A stretch of 64,000 bases of DNA from Whalleya microplaca. Lineage: Eukaryota; Ascomycota; Sordariomycetes; Xylariales; Xylariaceae. Position 1 is the first letter of the stretch; every line of letters begins with the position of its first letter. A program made the position numbers and the translations under genes. The notes below the pieces were generated by a model. The model did no database searches, was not told where the DNA came from, and was given only the letters and a program-made list of their open reading frames with translations. Shown one piece after another: positions 11,516 through 22,337 of the stretch. The stretch is from contig MU385746.1 of assembly GCA_022497155.1 (NCBI GenBank), forward strand, positions 62,001-126,000, in the 5' to 3' direction.

Positions 11516-12637
11516 ATGGCGGACACCGTCTATGTCCTCGATAATTACTACTTGGCGATCACGCTGCTCATCACCATCGCATACCAGCTTTTGTTCTTCT
11601 CGATCGCTTTCACTTTCAAATTTGACAAATTAACCGGTAGGGTTATCTGCCACACATTCCAGTCAGCCATGTAATATCTCACGCCCTCACAGATTTCGCG
11701 GGCGGAACCAATTTCGCAGTCCTCGCCATCATCACCCTCGCCTTTAGTGGACACCATGGAGCTCGCCAAGTAGTGGCTTCGCTGTTCATCATGGTCTGGG
11801 CCCTGCGCCTGTCCGGCTTCCTGCTCTTTCGCATCATCAAGACTGGGAAGGACGACCGCTTTGATGACAAACGCGACAAGTTCTTCCCTTTCTTAGGATT
11901 TTGGGTGTTCCAGATGCTCTGGGTGTGGACTGTGTCCCTTCCAGTGACTGTCCTGAATTCGCCCAATGTTCAGCAGTACCCTGAGGTGCCGTTCGGCACC
12001 GGCCGTGATATTGCCGGTGTTATTCTCTTCGCGATCGGCTTCATCATGGAAAGCGTGAGCGATGTGCAAAAGTTTAATTTCAGGTCACGAAATGATAAAA
12101 GTGCTATATGTGACAAGGGTTTCTTTTATATAAGTCGGCATCCGAATTACTTTGGCGAGATCATTGTTCAATTTGGTGAGTGCCCACCTATGGGACCATG
12201 AGTTTAGCTAATGAGATATAGCTATTTATATGATTGCTGTCTCGGCTGCAGCAGATGGATACGTTGCCGGTCAGGCCTTCAAGGCCCTTTACGCGACGAT
12301 TGTTGGCCCATTCTTCCTCACTATTCTGCTCATGTTCGTCTCGGGCCTGACACTATCTGAGCGCCCCGGAGCAAAGAAGCGATACGAGAATGACATGAAT
12401 TGGGAAGGATACCATCAGTATCTGAAGCGCACGAGCATTCTGATTCCATTCCCACCCCAGATCTACGAAAGACTGCCCATATTCGTTAAGAGGACCGTAC
12501 TTCTGGAATTCCCGATGTATGTCTTCGACCCAGCAAAACATTCTGATATTACCAAGGGTCCACAGTCAGTACAAGGAGGACAAAATCCAGCTACGGGTAC
12601 TCGGCAAAGTGGCGAGCCATTGACGGGTAGCACTTGA
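11516..12637 (+). CDS. DUF1295 / steroid 5-alpha-reductase-like membrane protein
   Basis: Three exons (11516-11636, 11693-12175, 12222-12637) encode 339 residues. The protein has about six or seven hydrophobic segments: near residues 10-35, 45-75, 105-130, 145-165 and again around 200-245. The block SRHPNYFGEIIVQF, with its histidine and asparagine, is the conserved C-terminal motif of the DUF1295 and isoprenylcysteine methyltransferase/5-alpha-reductase superfamily, where it helps bind NADPH or another cofactor. DKRDKFFPFLGFWVFQMLWVWTVSLP matches the fungal DUF1295 group. The role is probably a membrane-bound reductase of a lipid or isoprenoid, but this is inference. The C-terminal 60 residues are polar and poorly conserved in type. 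Splice joins keep the motif order. Confidence 0.88.
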
Positions 12638-12835
12638 GACGACGGGAAAGACAGGTGCAGAGATGGGTATCCTAATTATATAACAAATGTAAATGTTCTC
12701 AGAACTTATACTTTTGGGCCTAACGCACGAAGCAACACCTTCCACATCCCTAACGATAAGTAATATCCGCTTTCATCCAATTAATCCCAGTTACCGAGCC
12801 GATCATTGTAGCATTAAAGTAGGAAAATACTAGAC

Positions 12836-13705
12836 TCATAACAATACTGCGCTCGAATCACATGCGCCCTGTGTAGGACCCGGGGAGGAAACATTCTCAG
12901 CCACGTCGTTTGACGTTGGGTAGACTCCGCTTCCTGTGAGCGAACAGTCTGGCTGGTCAAATGGTTGATCTAGTGCCTCTTGAGAGCTACAGTAATCTGT
13001 TTCCGACGGTTCTTCGGAATAGCTTTCTGCACCCTCGGGAATGGGGACCATCGCCGATTGAGTCCAAATATGAATCGCTGTTGTCCAGTCAAGTCCTTGT
13101 ATACACTGTAACACACCTGGTCAGTAATCGATTTAACTCCAAATTAAGAGGGAAAAGAGATATATCTTTGTTGTTTCGCTGCCCCGACACCCCCGAAATG
13201 CCAGGATACCGAGAGGATAGGATTCGGAAACAAAAGGTGAAATTCTTACCCCACCCTTCACCGAGACGACATTCTTGCCCTAGGACTGTTAGTTCAACAG
13301 GTCCTATATAACGCACTACTCGAATGGCTTACCGGAGACGAGTGTATGAGTCTCGTCCCACAATTGCGGCAGAAGTAGCTGTATTAATTCCGTATTAATA
13401 TACGATATGGAGTGAAACCCACGTCAGAATAGACATACCAGTACAATGTATTACCCGAAGGCGTCGGCCGACTGTCCAACGTCAGTATCTATTTCTATGA
13501 ATTACACAGCAGGCCTATAGAAAACCCACGTGTAACACGACAGTAATTCAGCCTTGGGCATCTGGAACCGCGGGAATATGGCCGAGGTACCAAACGCCGA
13601 GCCCGTTTGCCTGCGACATTCCGCGCAGTGGCAGACATAGAGCGCGAGAGGCTTCTGTAGCGGGGTTGTGAATGAAACAGCCCCGCATTGGCACTGGGCT
13701 TCCAT
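12836..13705 (-). CDS. GFA-family (glutathione-dependent formaldehyde-activating enzyme-like) CENP-V domain protein
   Basis: Five small exons on the minus strand (13530-13705, 13439-13471, 13333-13378, 13250-13279, 12836-13105) encode 184 residues. The zinc-binding pattern is complete once spliced: CQCG near residues 5-8, CHCAEC at about 25-30 and YCYFCRNCG at about 69-77. SGNTLYC, GTRLIH, KNVVSVKGG and the C-terminal HIWTQSAMVPIPEGAESYSEEP are the usual later blocks of fungal GFA proteins. Two exons are only 30 and 33 nt long. They were placed because the splice sites, frame and family blocks agree: the acceptor at 13472 gives CYTRPTPSGNTLY. The bacterial family acts on S-hydroxymethylglutathione; most fungal copies have no proven substrate. 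The last 60 residues are a low-complexity tail. Confidence 0.87.
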
Positions 13706-15148
13706 GATGTTGTCGTCTATGTGGTTCGTAGTACCACGTAAAAGTGAGGCCAGGAATTATGTTGAAAATCTTTATACCAATACTAAAAGGATAAGAGTCA
13801 GACCTAGATTAGGGACATCGATCTGAGGCGCGGCAGATGTGAGTCAGCAGGGCCTTGCAGATAACCCCAGCTCATCGCTCTCCACAGCAATATATCTCAA
13901 TGGGGCGATTAATCATCAGCCCTATATACGGAGCATTAGATTGAGCCAACCTGTAGATTTGTATTTAGCTTCAGCGTGAAAGCCGTGATTTAATTAGCTA
14001 GAGCCGAATCGCGTCATATCTAAGCTTTCGAGTGTTATAGCGTATTGCGAGCAGCTAGATGACATCACCAACACTACATACGATATTTGAAGTTTAGTTA
14101 ATCTAATCCCTGCACACCTTGAGTCATCCAGCCGAATAAAACCTAACCAGAAACGCGATGTCACATGCGTTGGCGTCTCTGGATCTCTTATATGCAGGTA
14201 GTGAGTTAAGAGCGGAACTCCGCCGTAGGTAACCGTAGGCAAGCAGCAACTTGCCCCAGAAGTCTCATGGAACGGGTCAATGTCGATATCCTGGTTCCTC
14301 GTCACACCGCTTCACATTGTTCGTTTCGGAGCCCGGTCAATAATTATAGTACATATACTTCCATCTCAGTTCTATAGAAATTATCATGTACAAAATATAT
14401 CAGATATCTAGCATCACCTGAAAATTATCACCTATCTGCTATGCGAATATGTGAGTACTCTGATTCATACAACTCTCTATTATATGAGAACATCATAGGC
14501 TTAACTTGATCCCTTCCTTTGACTTTGCTAACAATTTATTTGGGATCCATTCTCCGTGAACGGACGTTATTCATACACATAAAAGTCACTTGAACGTTCA
14601 TATGGATCCTTATATCTAATAACACTAGATCACATCTTGGAGAAGCTCAACAATTAATTAAATATTGCTACTCTTAAGAATTGTAAGGTTTAATCCTGCA
14701 ATGTTGTATTGAGATGGAGAAAATCATTGCATACGATAGGCCTAGTAATCACCGTGTGACGTGTCCGATCTTTCATGCTACGCAGAGCATAGATATGCTC
14801 AACTTCATTCAGGCATAAATGAGGCTTCGTCAAGTTAAATAGAATAGTCTATATACTATTCATTCTCTGTCTTTGCAAACAAATGCCAACAATGAGAGAG
14901 TCAGGTATTAAATCAAGAAAAAACTCTCTTCCTGACTGATTAGAAAAGCGCATTTCGCAGTCCCATACCAGGGAACATAAGTTTGATTGCAATCCCTTCC
15001 CCCAACATATCATTACATGTCTTCTTCCCAGACTCCCCGGAACATGTACAATTCCACGAAGCCCATGCTGTTCTTTCACAGCACTCCTATATCTCAACCA
15101 TATCCGCACGCCCCTCACCCTTCCACCCCCGTGAAATAGCAACACCTG
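13706..15148. other. gene-poor AT-rich interval
   Basis: About 1.4 kb. A 103-codon open frame on the minus strand at 13994-14305 has ordinary length for chance, no domain and no splice context, so it is not called. The rest is AT-rich with many TATATA words and no supported feature. Confidence 0.55.
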
Positions 15149-15547
15149 TCATACCCCAACAACCTGCTTCATCATCACCTCGGTATCCATCTCATCGTTC
15201 TTGCTGTCGATAGCAGGGAAGCATATACCTCTCTTATCCTTCGTCTCCCTCTGCTCTTCCTCCTCCTTCTGCTCTCTCTCCTTCTTGGCGATCTCTTCCT
15301 TCGTCTTCGTCTTTGACCACGGCCAAGACCCCTAGTTCTTGTCAACGTGGTGAAGTAGAAAGACAGGCACGATAATGGCCGCAACGACGAGCCATCCGAC
15401 GCCAAGGGCGAAGAGGCGGAGGCCGGCGAGGAAGTGCAGACTGGCCTGGCCGCGCAATCCAGGGTTCGAGATGATGACGAAGGCGAGTAGGCCTGCTGCC
15501 GCTACCAAGATGGTGATCAGGAGAAGCGGCATCTGTAGGAAGTCCAT
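15149..15547 (-). CDS. small membrane protein with reading frame interrupted by an in-frame TAG
   Basis: ATG at 15547 opens a 71-codon frame: MDFLQMPLLLITILVAAAGLLAF is one hydrophobic segment (about 5-26), LFALGVGWLVVAAIIVPVFLL a second (about 45-65). The frame stops at TAG (15332-15334), but the same frame continues for 60 codons to TGA at 15149-15151. That continuation is protein-like: GSWPWSK, then a long charged helix of Lys, Glu, Gln and Arg, then a mixed C-terminus. If TAG replaced TGG, the full protein would have 132 residues: two membrane segments plus a charged coiled tail. A 39-nt intron (GTGCCT to AACTAG) could remove the stop in frame, but it would be short and has a weak donor. 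The function is unknown. Whether the product is 71 or 132 residues cannot be settled from sequence. Confidence 0.6.
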
Positions 15548-16310
15548 TGCTGTGGTGACTTATATACAGTTTAGTTGTGCGGCTAGATTCTGACGCCAAC
15601 GAGTATGGTCTATGTAACGGTATTAAGATGAGCTAAGAGACCGGGTAGAAGTTATAAAGAGACGGAGCAAGGAGACTCGGCTTTAGACCAAGTAGCGAAA
15701 GGCCCGAGTGACGCCCCGTGGGACGCAATCAACTAATCAGGCGACCTCAGCGAATGAGTATAACGAACACTTTGTGAACAGTAGTCGACTTGATTCAGAC
15801 ATCTTGTGATGTGCTATGACTGCAGGACTAGCACAGGAGATCTAGCTACATGTACCTATACTACCTAGGTATTAGAAAAGAACCGCAACCTGAGCAGCGA
15901 CGCTCTGTACAACCAACCCCTATCAACACACTTACACACACACGTGGAAAATAAGCATAATCTCACATCCAATGAGAACCTCAGAGATCCAATTAATGGA
16001 TAAGTCATGTTTCACCTTCACAAGGGACTGGCTCGTATGATGGCAACGAAGAAGTCGTCGCCTCCAATGACTCTCACATGGTATTGCCTCAGATACTCGA
16101 ATCCGATATAAACCCCGATATGCCGAGTAAGCCGGGTCTACCCGTAGAAGCGAAAGGCCCGAACTTGTTTCGAGTCAACGTTTCGTCTTCAAACCTTCGC
16201 TCCCAGGCAGTCATGGACGTTTGATATCAGCCAATGGTAGTATTCCACACCAGCACGAGCAACACAGGTAGCAAATGCCCTCCGACTCTACCCTATCTGT
16301 CCCACCTCTC
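15548..16310. other. intergenic region, no gene seen
   Basis: About 760 bp between the divergent 5' end of the small membrane protein and the 3' end of the 2EXR-type gene. No repeat or RNA gene was recognised. Confidence 0.55.
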
Positions 16311-17438
16311 CTATCTCTTAGCCTCCTTCTCCACACACGTAACCCGGACGCGGGCCTCCGCGTCTGCTCTCGCCTCGTTGAGCGTGCCCTCCAAACACCG
16401 ACACCACTCGACCTTCATCGCGTCATCCCAGCCCGAAAACAGCAGCTCGACCTCGAGCCACCTCAGCTGCCGCAGGAGCCCTAGCCCATTCTCAACCCAG
16501 CCCGCCGGCGCGCCCTCCGCGTCCCGGACCCCCACCGTCCGCGCCACCGTCCGCGCCTCGCCGGCCACGACCAGATTCCCGTACGCGCCACCGCTCATGA
16601 TCTTGAGGCGCAGGCCGCGGAGGCCGAGGGCCCAGCCCGCGCAGAGCTCGCGCCACTCGCTCGCGTACAGGCTCGAGAGGTCGCGGGACAGCAGCTCCAG
16701 GCGCACGTAGCGCATGTTGCCGACCTGCCAGCCCTCGAGCCCCTTGAGCAGCGAGTGCGCGGCCCACAGGCCCGAGGTGAACCAGCTCATGAACACGAAC
16801 TCGTTGTCGTGGAAGGGGATGCGCCGGCACTCGTGGTAGACCTGCTTGTTGGCCCGCAGCAGGGCCGCGGGGATCGCGCAGCAGGGCCGGTAGGGCGAGA
16901 GGAGCGGCGCCGGTTTGGCGGGGGAGAGGTGTTTGGAGGTTCCTGTGGTGGTCCCTGGGGTTCTCGTCTTTGACTCCATTATGGAAGCAGCGTGAGATGG
17001 CGGCTCTATTCCCATGTCTGCTGTCACGGCCCTCAGAGGGTATACGCTCTGGATTGGAGCAGGGTACCAAGGGCCGACGTGGAAAAGCTTGATGGGGTTC
17101 ATGAGATAAAGCCAACGATATACCTGTAATCTGATCTCCAACGGCAGATCCATGAACGGAAAGGTGCCTTCGCTTGGTGAGTTCGCTGTGGCCAAGTCCG
17201 TCTCATCTGTCGAACACCGGTCGTCTAGGATTACGTCCATAGATATAGTCTGAACATTAGTGATAGTTTTCTGATCTGTACTTTTCACACTGAATGAGTC
17301 GTAATCGAGATGGGCGACGGGTTTCGTAGTGACTTGCTGAGCCACGATATTGCTAGGTCCCCATGGCACAACATTGCCGCCGTCCCACATACAATCATCG
17401 TCGAATGCATTTTGATACACGCTAGAGGTCACGGTCAT
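16311..17438 (-). CDS. 2EXR/F-box-like domain protein, function unknown
   Basis: A single intronless frame of 375 residues on the minus strand. After about 90 polar residues comes FPFMDLPLEIRLQVYRWLY (about 93-111), the start of the 2EXR or F-box-like domain found in large expanded families of filamentous fungi. LRANKQVYHECRRIPFHDNEFVFMSWF (about 193-219) is the typical second block, where ancestral residues read as N-K-Q-V-x-x-E. The C-terminal half is leucine-rich and GC-rich. Such proteins are usually uncharacterised; a role as a substrate adaptor is only a guess from the F-box resemblance. The start ATG at 17438 is the first of the frame. No disruption is visible. Confidence 0.8.
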   Translation of the reverse strand: MTVTSSVYQNAFDDDCMWDGGNVVPWGPSNIVAQQVTTKPVAHLDYDSFSVKSTDQKTITNVQTISMDVILDDRCSTDETDLATANSPSEGTFPFMDLPLEIRLQVYRWLYLMNPIKLFHVGPWYPAPIQSVYPLRAVTADMGIEPPSHAASIMESKTRTPGTTTGTSKHLSPAKPAPLLSPYRPCCAIPAALLRANKQVYHECRRIPFHDNEFVFMSWFTSGLWAAHSLLKGLEGWQVGNMRYVRLELLSRDLSSLYASEWRELCAGWALGLRGLRLKIMSGGAYGNLVVAGEARTVARTVGVRDAEGAPAGWVENGLGLLRQLRWLEVELLFSGWDDAMKVEWCRCLEGTLNEARADAEARVRVTCVEKEAKR

Positions 17439-18673
17439 TTTGGTATATTCCAGTACTGGGTGCTAGCAAACGCTGGGTGAAAAGTTTTATATAAGGTAGT
17501 GATGTAAGCGGCCCAACTGGTAAACAGCAAGTCCCACGGGGTTGGAAGTCAAGTCATATAATCGGGGCTCCTGCTTCATAAAGGGTCGAAGTAGGTAAAA
17601 GCCATCGTCGAAACGAGGTAGGTACCAACATACCACTCCTTCCATGATAAGTGGTACCCTAAACCCTACCACGCTAGTTATAGTACTCGACGAAATGTTG
17701 GTTGTTGGTATACGACGTACAGCCACCGCCAATCAAGGCCACTCCACGTGGCCAGGGCATACCAACGCCGAATTGGGTTCTTACTGCGAAAGATATTGCG
17801 AAAGACATAAAGACCCTCGCATTGTAGTCAGCTGACGTAGGATTTAATGCTGTCGAATGTCGATCATCAAGAAACCTGGGGCCTCATAGGTAGCCTTGTC
17901 GTCTTAGCGCTGGCATCAGCAAATTCGACATTGTTCCCATTACTGGAAGCGAGTGTATTTGCGGCACAGTCGTCGGCTTCCGGTGGACCCCGATCTCTTC
18001 TGTGCCGCCTGCTATTCTAATGCAGAAAGGATCTGCGACATCGTGGCCGGTTGGTAGTGGAATAGGTAACGGCCGGTGTTGCAAGCTGAACCCTTGAATA
18101 CGCCGTATGCAAGGGATGGGTTCTAACTGGCTTAGATGCAATGTAATTGCCAGCCTCGGAGCCGCCAAGGGGGCGCAGACCTAGATTAATGTTGGATATC
18201 ATTTAGACACAGCGATTTCTGCTGTTTACAACACCGAAGATAGGTCGGACGCCGGTGAGGATGATGAAAAGGAGAAGGGTTCAGCAGGGGTCAAGAAGAC
18301 CACTGCATGCAGCAAAGCCACATGGTTACCTAGACATGGGGAAACCCCCAACTTCAAGAGATACGCCTTGATACGACAGGTCTTGGTTCGAAGAGAATGA
18401 GTTCTACGTCGTTTGCTAACTCAGTCTGAATATATATAGATTCCTTAAATATTCACGTACTAATCCATTACAACAAAAACTAACAGTCGTCAGTCCTGTG
18501 ATGTATTGGAGATGACACCATTCAAGAGACCGAATAAAGTAGAAAGCAGAACTTGGTATCATTAATACTTTAACAACGCTGTCGAACAATGAATGGGTAT
18601 GCCGTTGAAATGCTCATGCTCCGAACTCCATTTTGATGCCTTCCGTCCCAGCGTAATCGCCTCCTTGCTCCTC
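17439..18673. other. intergenic region, no gene supported
   Basis: About 1.2 kb. Short frames on the minus strand at 17884-18168 and 18017-18202 overlap in different frames and show no family signature. No repeat structure is seen. Confidence 0.5.
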
Positions 18674-19592
18674 TCAACCAACGACAAACTCTCCTCTGGC
18701 AGCAAACCGCATGACATTATCAACCGCCGCGCCCTCGACCTCCTGGGTAGCAACCGCGGGAGCCGGCGGCGGCGGCGGGCGATCGATGACCATGACATCG
18801 TCGTCGTCGCTGTCTCTGCCGTCCTCTCCGTCTTCGCCCTCGTCCTCGTCCTCCTCGTCCTCATCCTCGTAAAACGTCCTACGTAGTCCCGTGCGCACGT
18901 GCTCGATGCCCGCCTCGTGCTCCGCCTCGGTGAACGGGTCGCCCTCCTCGTTCATGGCGTAGTCCATAATACGCTCGTTGCAGAAGTCGCGCGCCGCCAC
19001 CCAGATGTCTTCGAGCTCACGGATGGGGCCGTCGATCGGCATGGCGCCCTCGGCAGCGTCCCCCTGCTCCTCGCCCCGGAACCCTGGTGCGGACGCGGTA
19101 GTGGTGGTGGTAGTGGTAGTGGTATTGCGCATCAGCGCGGCGACTATCTTGCGCCCCTCGTCCTGCGCCGACGCGATGTCGGGCTCGGGCTTCTTGCGCA
19201 GCAGCTGTAGGAGGATGTTCTCTTGCGTGCGGCCCGGGAAGTTCGTCGAGGGGTGCACGGCCAGGCGGCTGAAGAGGTCGCTGTGCTGCGACGCGAGCTC
19301 GAGGAGTGTGCGCACGTTATGCTGGAGGATATCGGCCGAGGCCTGGAGCGAGTCCCTGCAGAACAGCATGCATGCGTTAGTATGTGCATGACTGACTGGC
19401 TGGCCACCCACTACCACGGGCGTGTGTGGAGGATCAATAAAGAGATGTGTCCTTATCGTACAGACTGGGCAGCGGATTGCTGGCATAGACGTCCGCCTTG
19501 ACACTGCCGATGCTACTAGAGATCTGCGAGAGTCGCTGACGCGTCTGCTCCACCGCTTTGAGTTGATCCGGTTCAAGGTCGAGTGATGCCAT
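18674..19592 (-). CDS. MED8: Mediator complex subunit 8
   Basis: Two exons (19462-19592, 18674-19355) encode 270 residues. MED8 is a head-module subunit of Mediator, which links transcription activators to RNA polymerase II. The first exon reads MASLDLEPDQLKAVEQTRQR, then LSQISSSIGSVKADVYASNPLPS; splicing out 19356-19461 restores NPLPSLDSLQASADILQHN, the standard junction block of fungal MED8. HPSTNFPGRTQENILLQLLRKK and DIASAQDEGRKIV follow. Two low-complexity insertions stand out: a run of Thr (ACT/ACC repeats) near residue 140 and an acidic Glu/Asp tract near 210-235, both with repetitive DNA underneath. The start is the ATG that gives the family's N-terminus; a longer frame through the intron lacks that match. 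Confidence 0.92.
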
Positions 19593-20416
19593 GATGAATT
19601 ACCGGTCGAGAAATGATGATGATCGTGTAGATGATGATCGAATTGATGATGATCTAGATCGATGGTAGATGAATTGCTTGTAGTTGATAGAACTCGAGTG
19701 ATTTGACTTTGCGTAAAGTGGCTGGTTCACTGCAATTCGTACAATCCGATTCTGAAATGCGATGTTGTAAATGGAGAGTTAGATGTGCATTCGAGGTAGC
19801 ATTGAAGATTGAGCTTATGCCAGTTTGGTTGCAGACGGGTGCGGATACCTCGGCAATAGCATGGACCAAACCTAAAATGCAAACATGCCTAAAGCGGGTC
19901 TTTCCTTATTAATGCCACCCCCCTCCCCCCTATTCCCTGCCGAGCATGATGTCAAGCAGGGATTCATTCGAAGGAGGGGCTGAGGGGCTGAAGGGCTCTG
20001 TGGTTGTTTTCTTATCAATGACTAATAATATTTTTATAGGGTCCCACTGACGTTTCACTATAACTTCACATGTGATGAGAAGAAAATAGCAGGAAGCTAA
20101 GGTAATAAACCATCTGAAATCCTGTATTTATCTATATCGATAACATGCAAGATTACCCGAGTTAGACCATGGATATATATGCCCTCGTAATGAGTCAAAG
20201 CAGAGCCCTCAAGCAATCAAATCGCTCAAGCAGGTAGGTATCTTGCGTAACATTCTTCGGCAATCATGAACCCTATTCACTCCGTAACTCGTTTCGCTGA
20301 CCTTGACCGGAATGCTGAAAATCGTAACTTCATACACGCTTACGCGCCATAAAATGCATCATCGTTTTTAATCAGCGCAGAGAATCATTTTTTGTCAATC
20401 GTGAAGGCGGCGAGTA
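19593..20416. other. intergenic region, no gene seen
   Basis: About 820 bp, MED8 promoter side plus the 3' flank of choline sulfatase. GATGAT repeats occur just upstream of MED8 (19594-19660). No other feature is supported. Confidence 0.55.
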
Positions 20417-22337
20417 CTACTCATTATGGGAACCGGCTTGGTCGGTGACAATGTCTCTCGTCTCCCGGCCGTACTTGTCGACAGGGGGGAATCTGGCCCT
20501 ACGCTCCAAGTCGTCGAGGGGTAGGAATGAGCGAATATACCTAAATTGTGATCATTAGCCTCATTGCTATATATATGTGGGTCTCTTGGGAAGAATAGGC
20601 ATACTTCGATGTGCCATTATCGTCGGGGTTGTAGTCCCACGCGTCAAATTTGCCCTTGTTCAGGGCAGCCCAGACGATTCTGCGTGTTCGCTGTGACAGA
20701 AGCACCTGCTTGGTAATGGCGTCGAAGTCCCAGCGAGCCTTAGCCTCAGCTTCAAATTTCTCGAACTTGCCCTTCGCCTCCTCTTCCTCGGCAGTGAGAT
20801 TATCCTTCTTGTCTACCAATTTCGCCAAGTTCACGAGTTCCAGAGGGTCATTCGCCAAGTTGAACAACTGGGGCGCATCGGTTGGGCAGGTGATGTACTT
20901 CCAAGGACCGCGCCGAATCATCATGAGCGGGCTAATCGTTCCCTCGCCTGTATACTCGGCAATAACGGTGTCGTGCCCCTCTCTACCCTCGAGATGGGGC
21001 AGCAGAGAAAGGCCATCCATTGGCAAACCAGCGAGGGGTTGGGTACCAACAAGGTCACACAACGTTGGGAGAATGTCCAGTGTCGAGACATTCTGCTTGA
21101 CATGGTGGGGAGCGAAGCGAGGGTCAGAAATGAGCAGCGGCACTCGCACAGACGACTCAAAGTAGCTCATCTTATACCTAGAATATGATTAGCCCAAGGT
21201 TGTTTTCACATGCACGTTCTATAGGAGCTTACCAAAGCCCACGTTCGCCGAGCATGTCACCGTGATCTCCGCTGAAGACCACGATGGTGTTCTCGTCGAG
21301 TCGGCAGTTCTTGAGAGTGCGAAGGATACGTCCAATGCAGTCATCAACGTAGCTAACCGCGCCATAGTATGCACGTCGCGCTCGCTTGATTTGGTCGTCT
21401 GTGAAGTTCTGATCCCAGAGGTCACACACCTTCATCAATCGCTTGCTGTGCGCATCTTGTTCCTCCTTGGGGATCTTGACCTTGGGCAACGTAATATCCA
21501 CATCCTCGTAGAGATCCCAGAATTTTTCTTCAATGGTGTATGGGTCATGAGGGTGTGTTAGAGATACCTAGGGTGTTATTCCTGTTAGCCGACAATTTCC
21601 GAATCATGCTACACCTCTGTGTATAGCCGATGTCTTGGCTAGCTCGGGGCGGGATATATGCCGTATTCATTATTACGTACCGTTAAACAGAAAGGTCGTT
21701 TGTCTGGTCCCTCACGAACTTGGTCGTATAGGAATTGGGTCGACTTGTACATGACTTCCTCGTCGTAGTCCAACTGGTTGCTCCGCACGCAAGGCCCAGC
21801 TTGGTGAATCGAGCTTGCGTTGTGATACCACTCCAATCGCCTCTCTGGTTCGTCCCAGTTGACGGCCCAACCAAAGTCTCCAGGGTAGATATCGCTGGTA
21901 AGACGAGTTTCATAACCATGAAGCTGGTCGCCAACGAAGTGCATCTTGCCCGCTAGGGCAGTATGATAACCATGGAGACGCAGGTAGTGTGCGTACGTGG
22001 GTACATCGCTCCCTATCTGGGAAGCATTGTCATAAGCACCAACCTTCATGGGCAGCTGGCCAGAGATCAAGCTCATGCGAGATGGGGCACAAAGGGGAGA
22101 AGGGCAGTACGCCGAGTCAAACTGGACAGACTTTGCTGCCAGGCCATCAAGGTTGGGTGTCTTGATTTGTGACTCTGGGTTGTACATCTTTAGCAAAGGG
22201 GCGGCCAACTGATCCGCCATGAGAAAGAGTATATTGGGCTGCTTAGAGTCTGGAGAGGCACTAGCCGCCGCCGGTTGGCGGTGACCGTTCGTAGCAGCAA
22301 CCGGGGAACGAGGCATGGAATCGATATCCGGAGCCAT
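20417..22337 (-). CDS. choline sulfatase
   Basis: Four exons (21681-22337, 21233-21567, 20605-21177, 20417-20540) encode 562 residues, within the normal range for choline sulfatases. The enzyme hydrolyses choline-O-sulfate, a fungal sulfur store and osmolyte, to choline and sulfate. The sulfatase signature CAPSR is at residues 83-87; Cys83 is the residue converted to formylglycine. NILFLMADQLAAPLLKMY near the start supplies the metal-binding aspartate, and VVFSGDHGDMLGERGLW carries the second Asp-His pair. Blocks THPHDPY and MSYFESSVRVPLLISDPRF match choline sulfatase specifically among sulfatases. The C-terminal exon ends PVDKYGRETRDIVTDQ. All junctions restore conserved blocks. No choline oxidase or dedicated transporter lies next to it; the permease at 7001 is 13 kb away. 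Control by sulfur metabolite repression would be usual but cannot be seen here. Confidence 0.94.

Noticed and set aside
13994..14305. 103-codon minus-strand frame
   Set aside because: No recognisable domain, no neighbouring exon and composition like the intergenic DNA around it.
15296..15372. 39-nt intron removing the TAG of the small membrane protein
   Set aside because: GTGCCT is a weak donor, 39 nt is below the 46-nt minimum seen elsewhere in this window, and it would cut part of the second membrane segment. Kept only as an alternative.
7001..22337. Choline-use cluster linking the APC permease and choline sulfatase
   Set aside because: They are 13 kb apart with unrelated genes between them, and the permease substrate is unknown. 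There is no choline oxidase or aldehyde dehydrogenase in the window.
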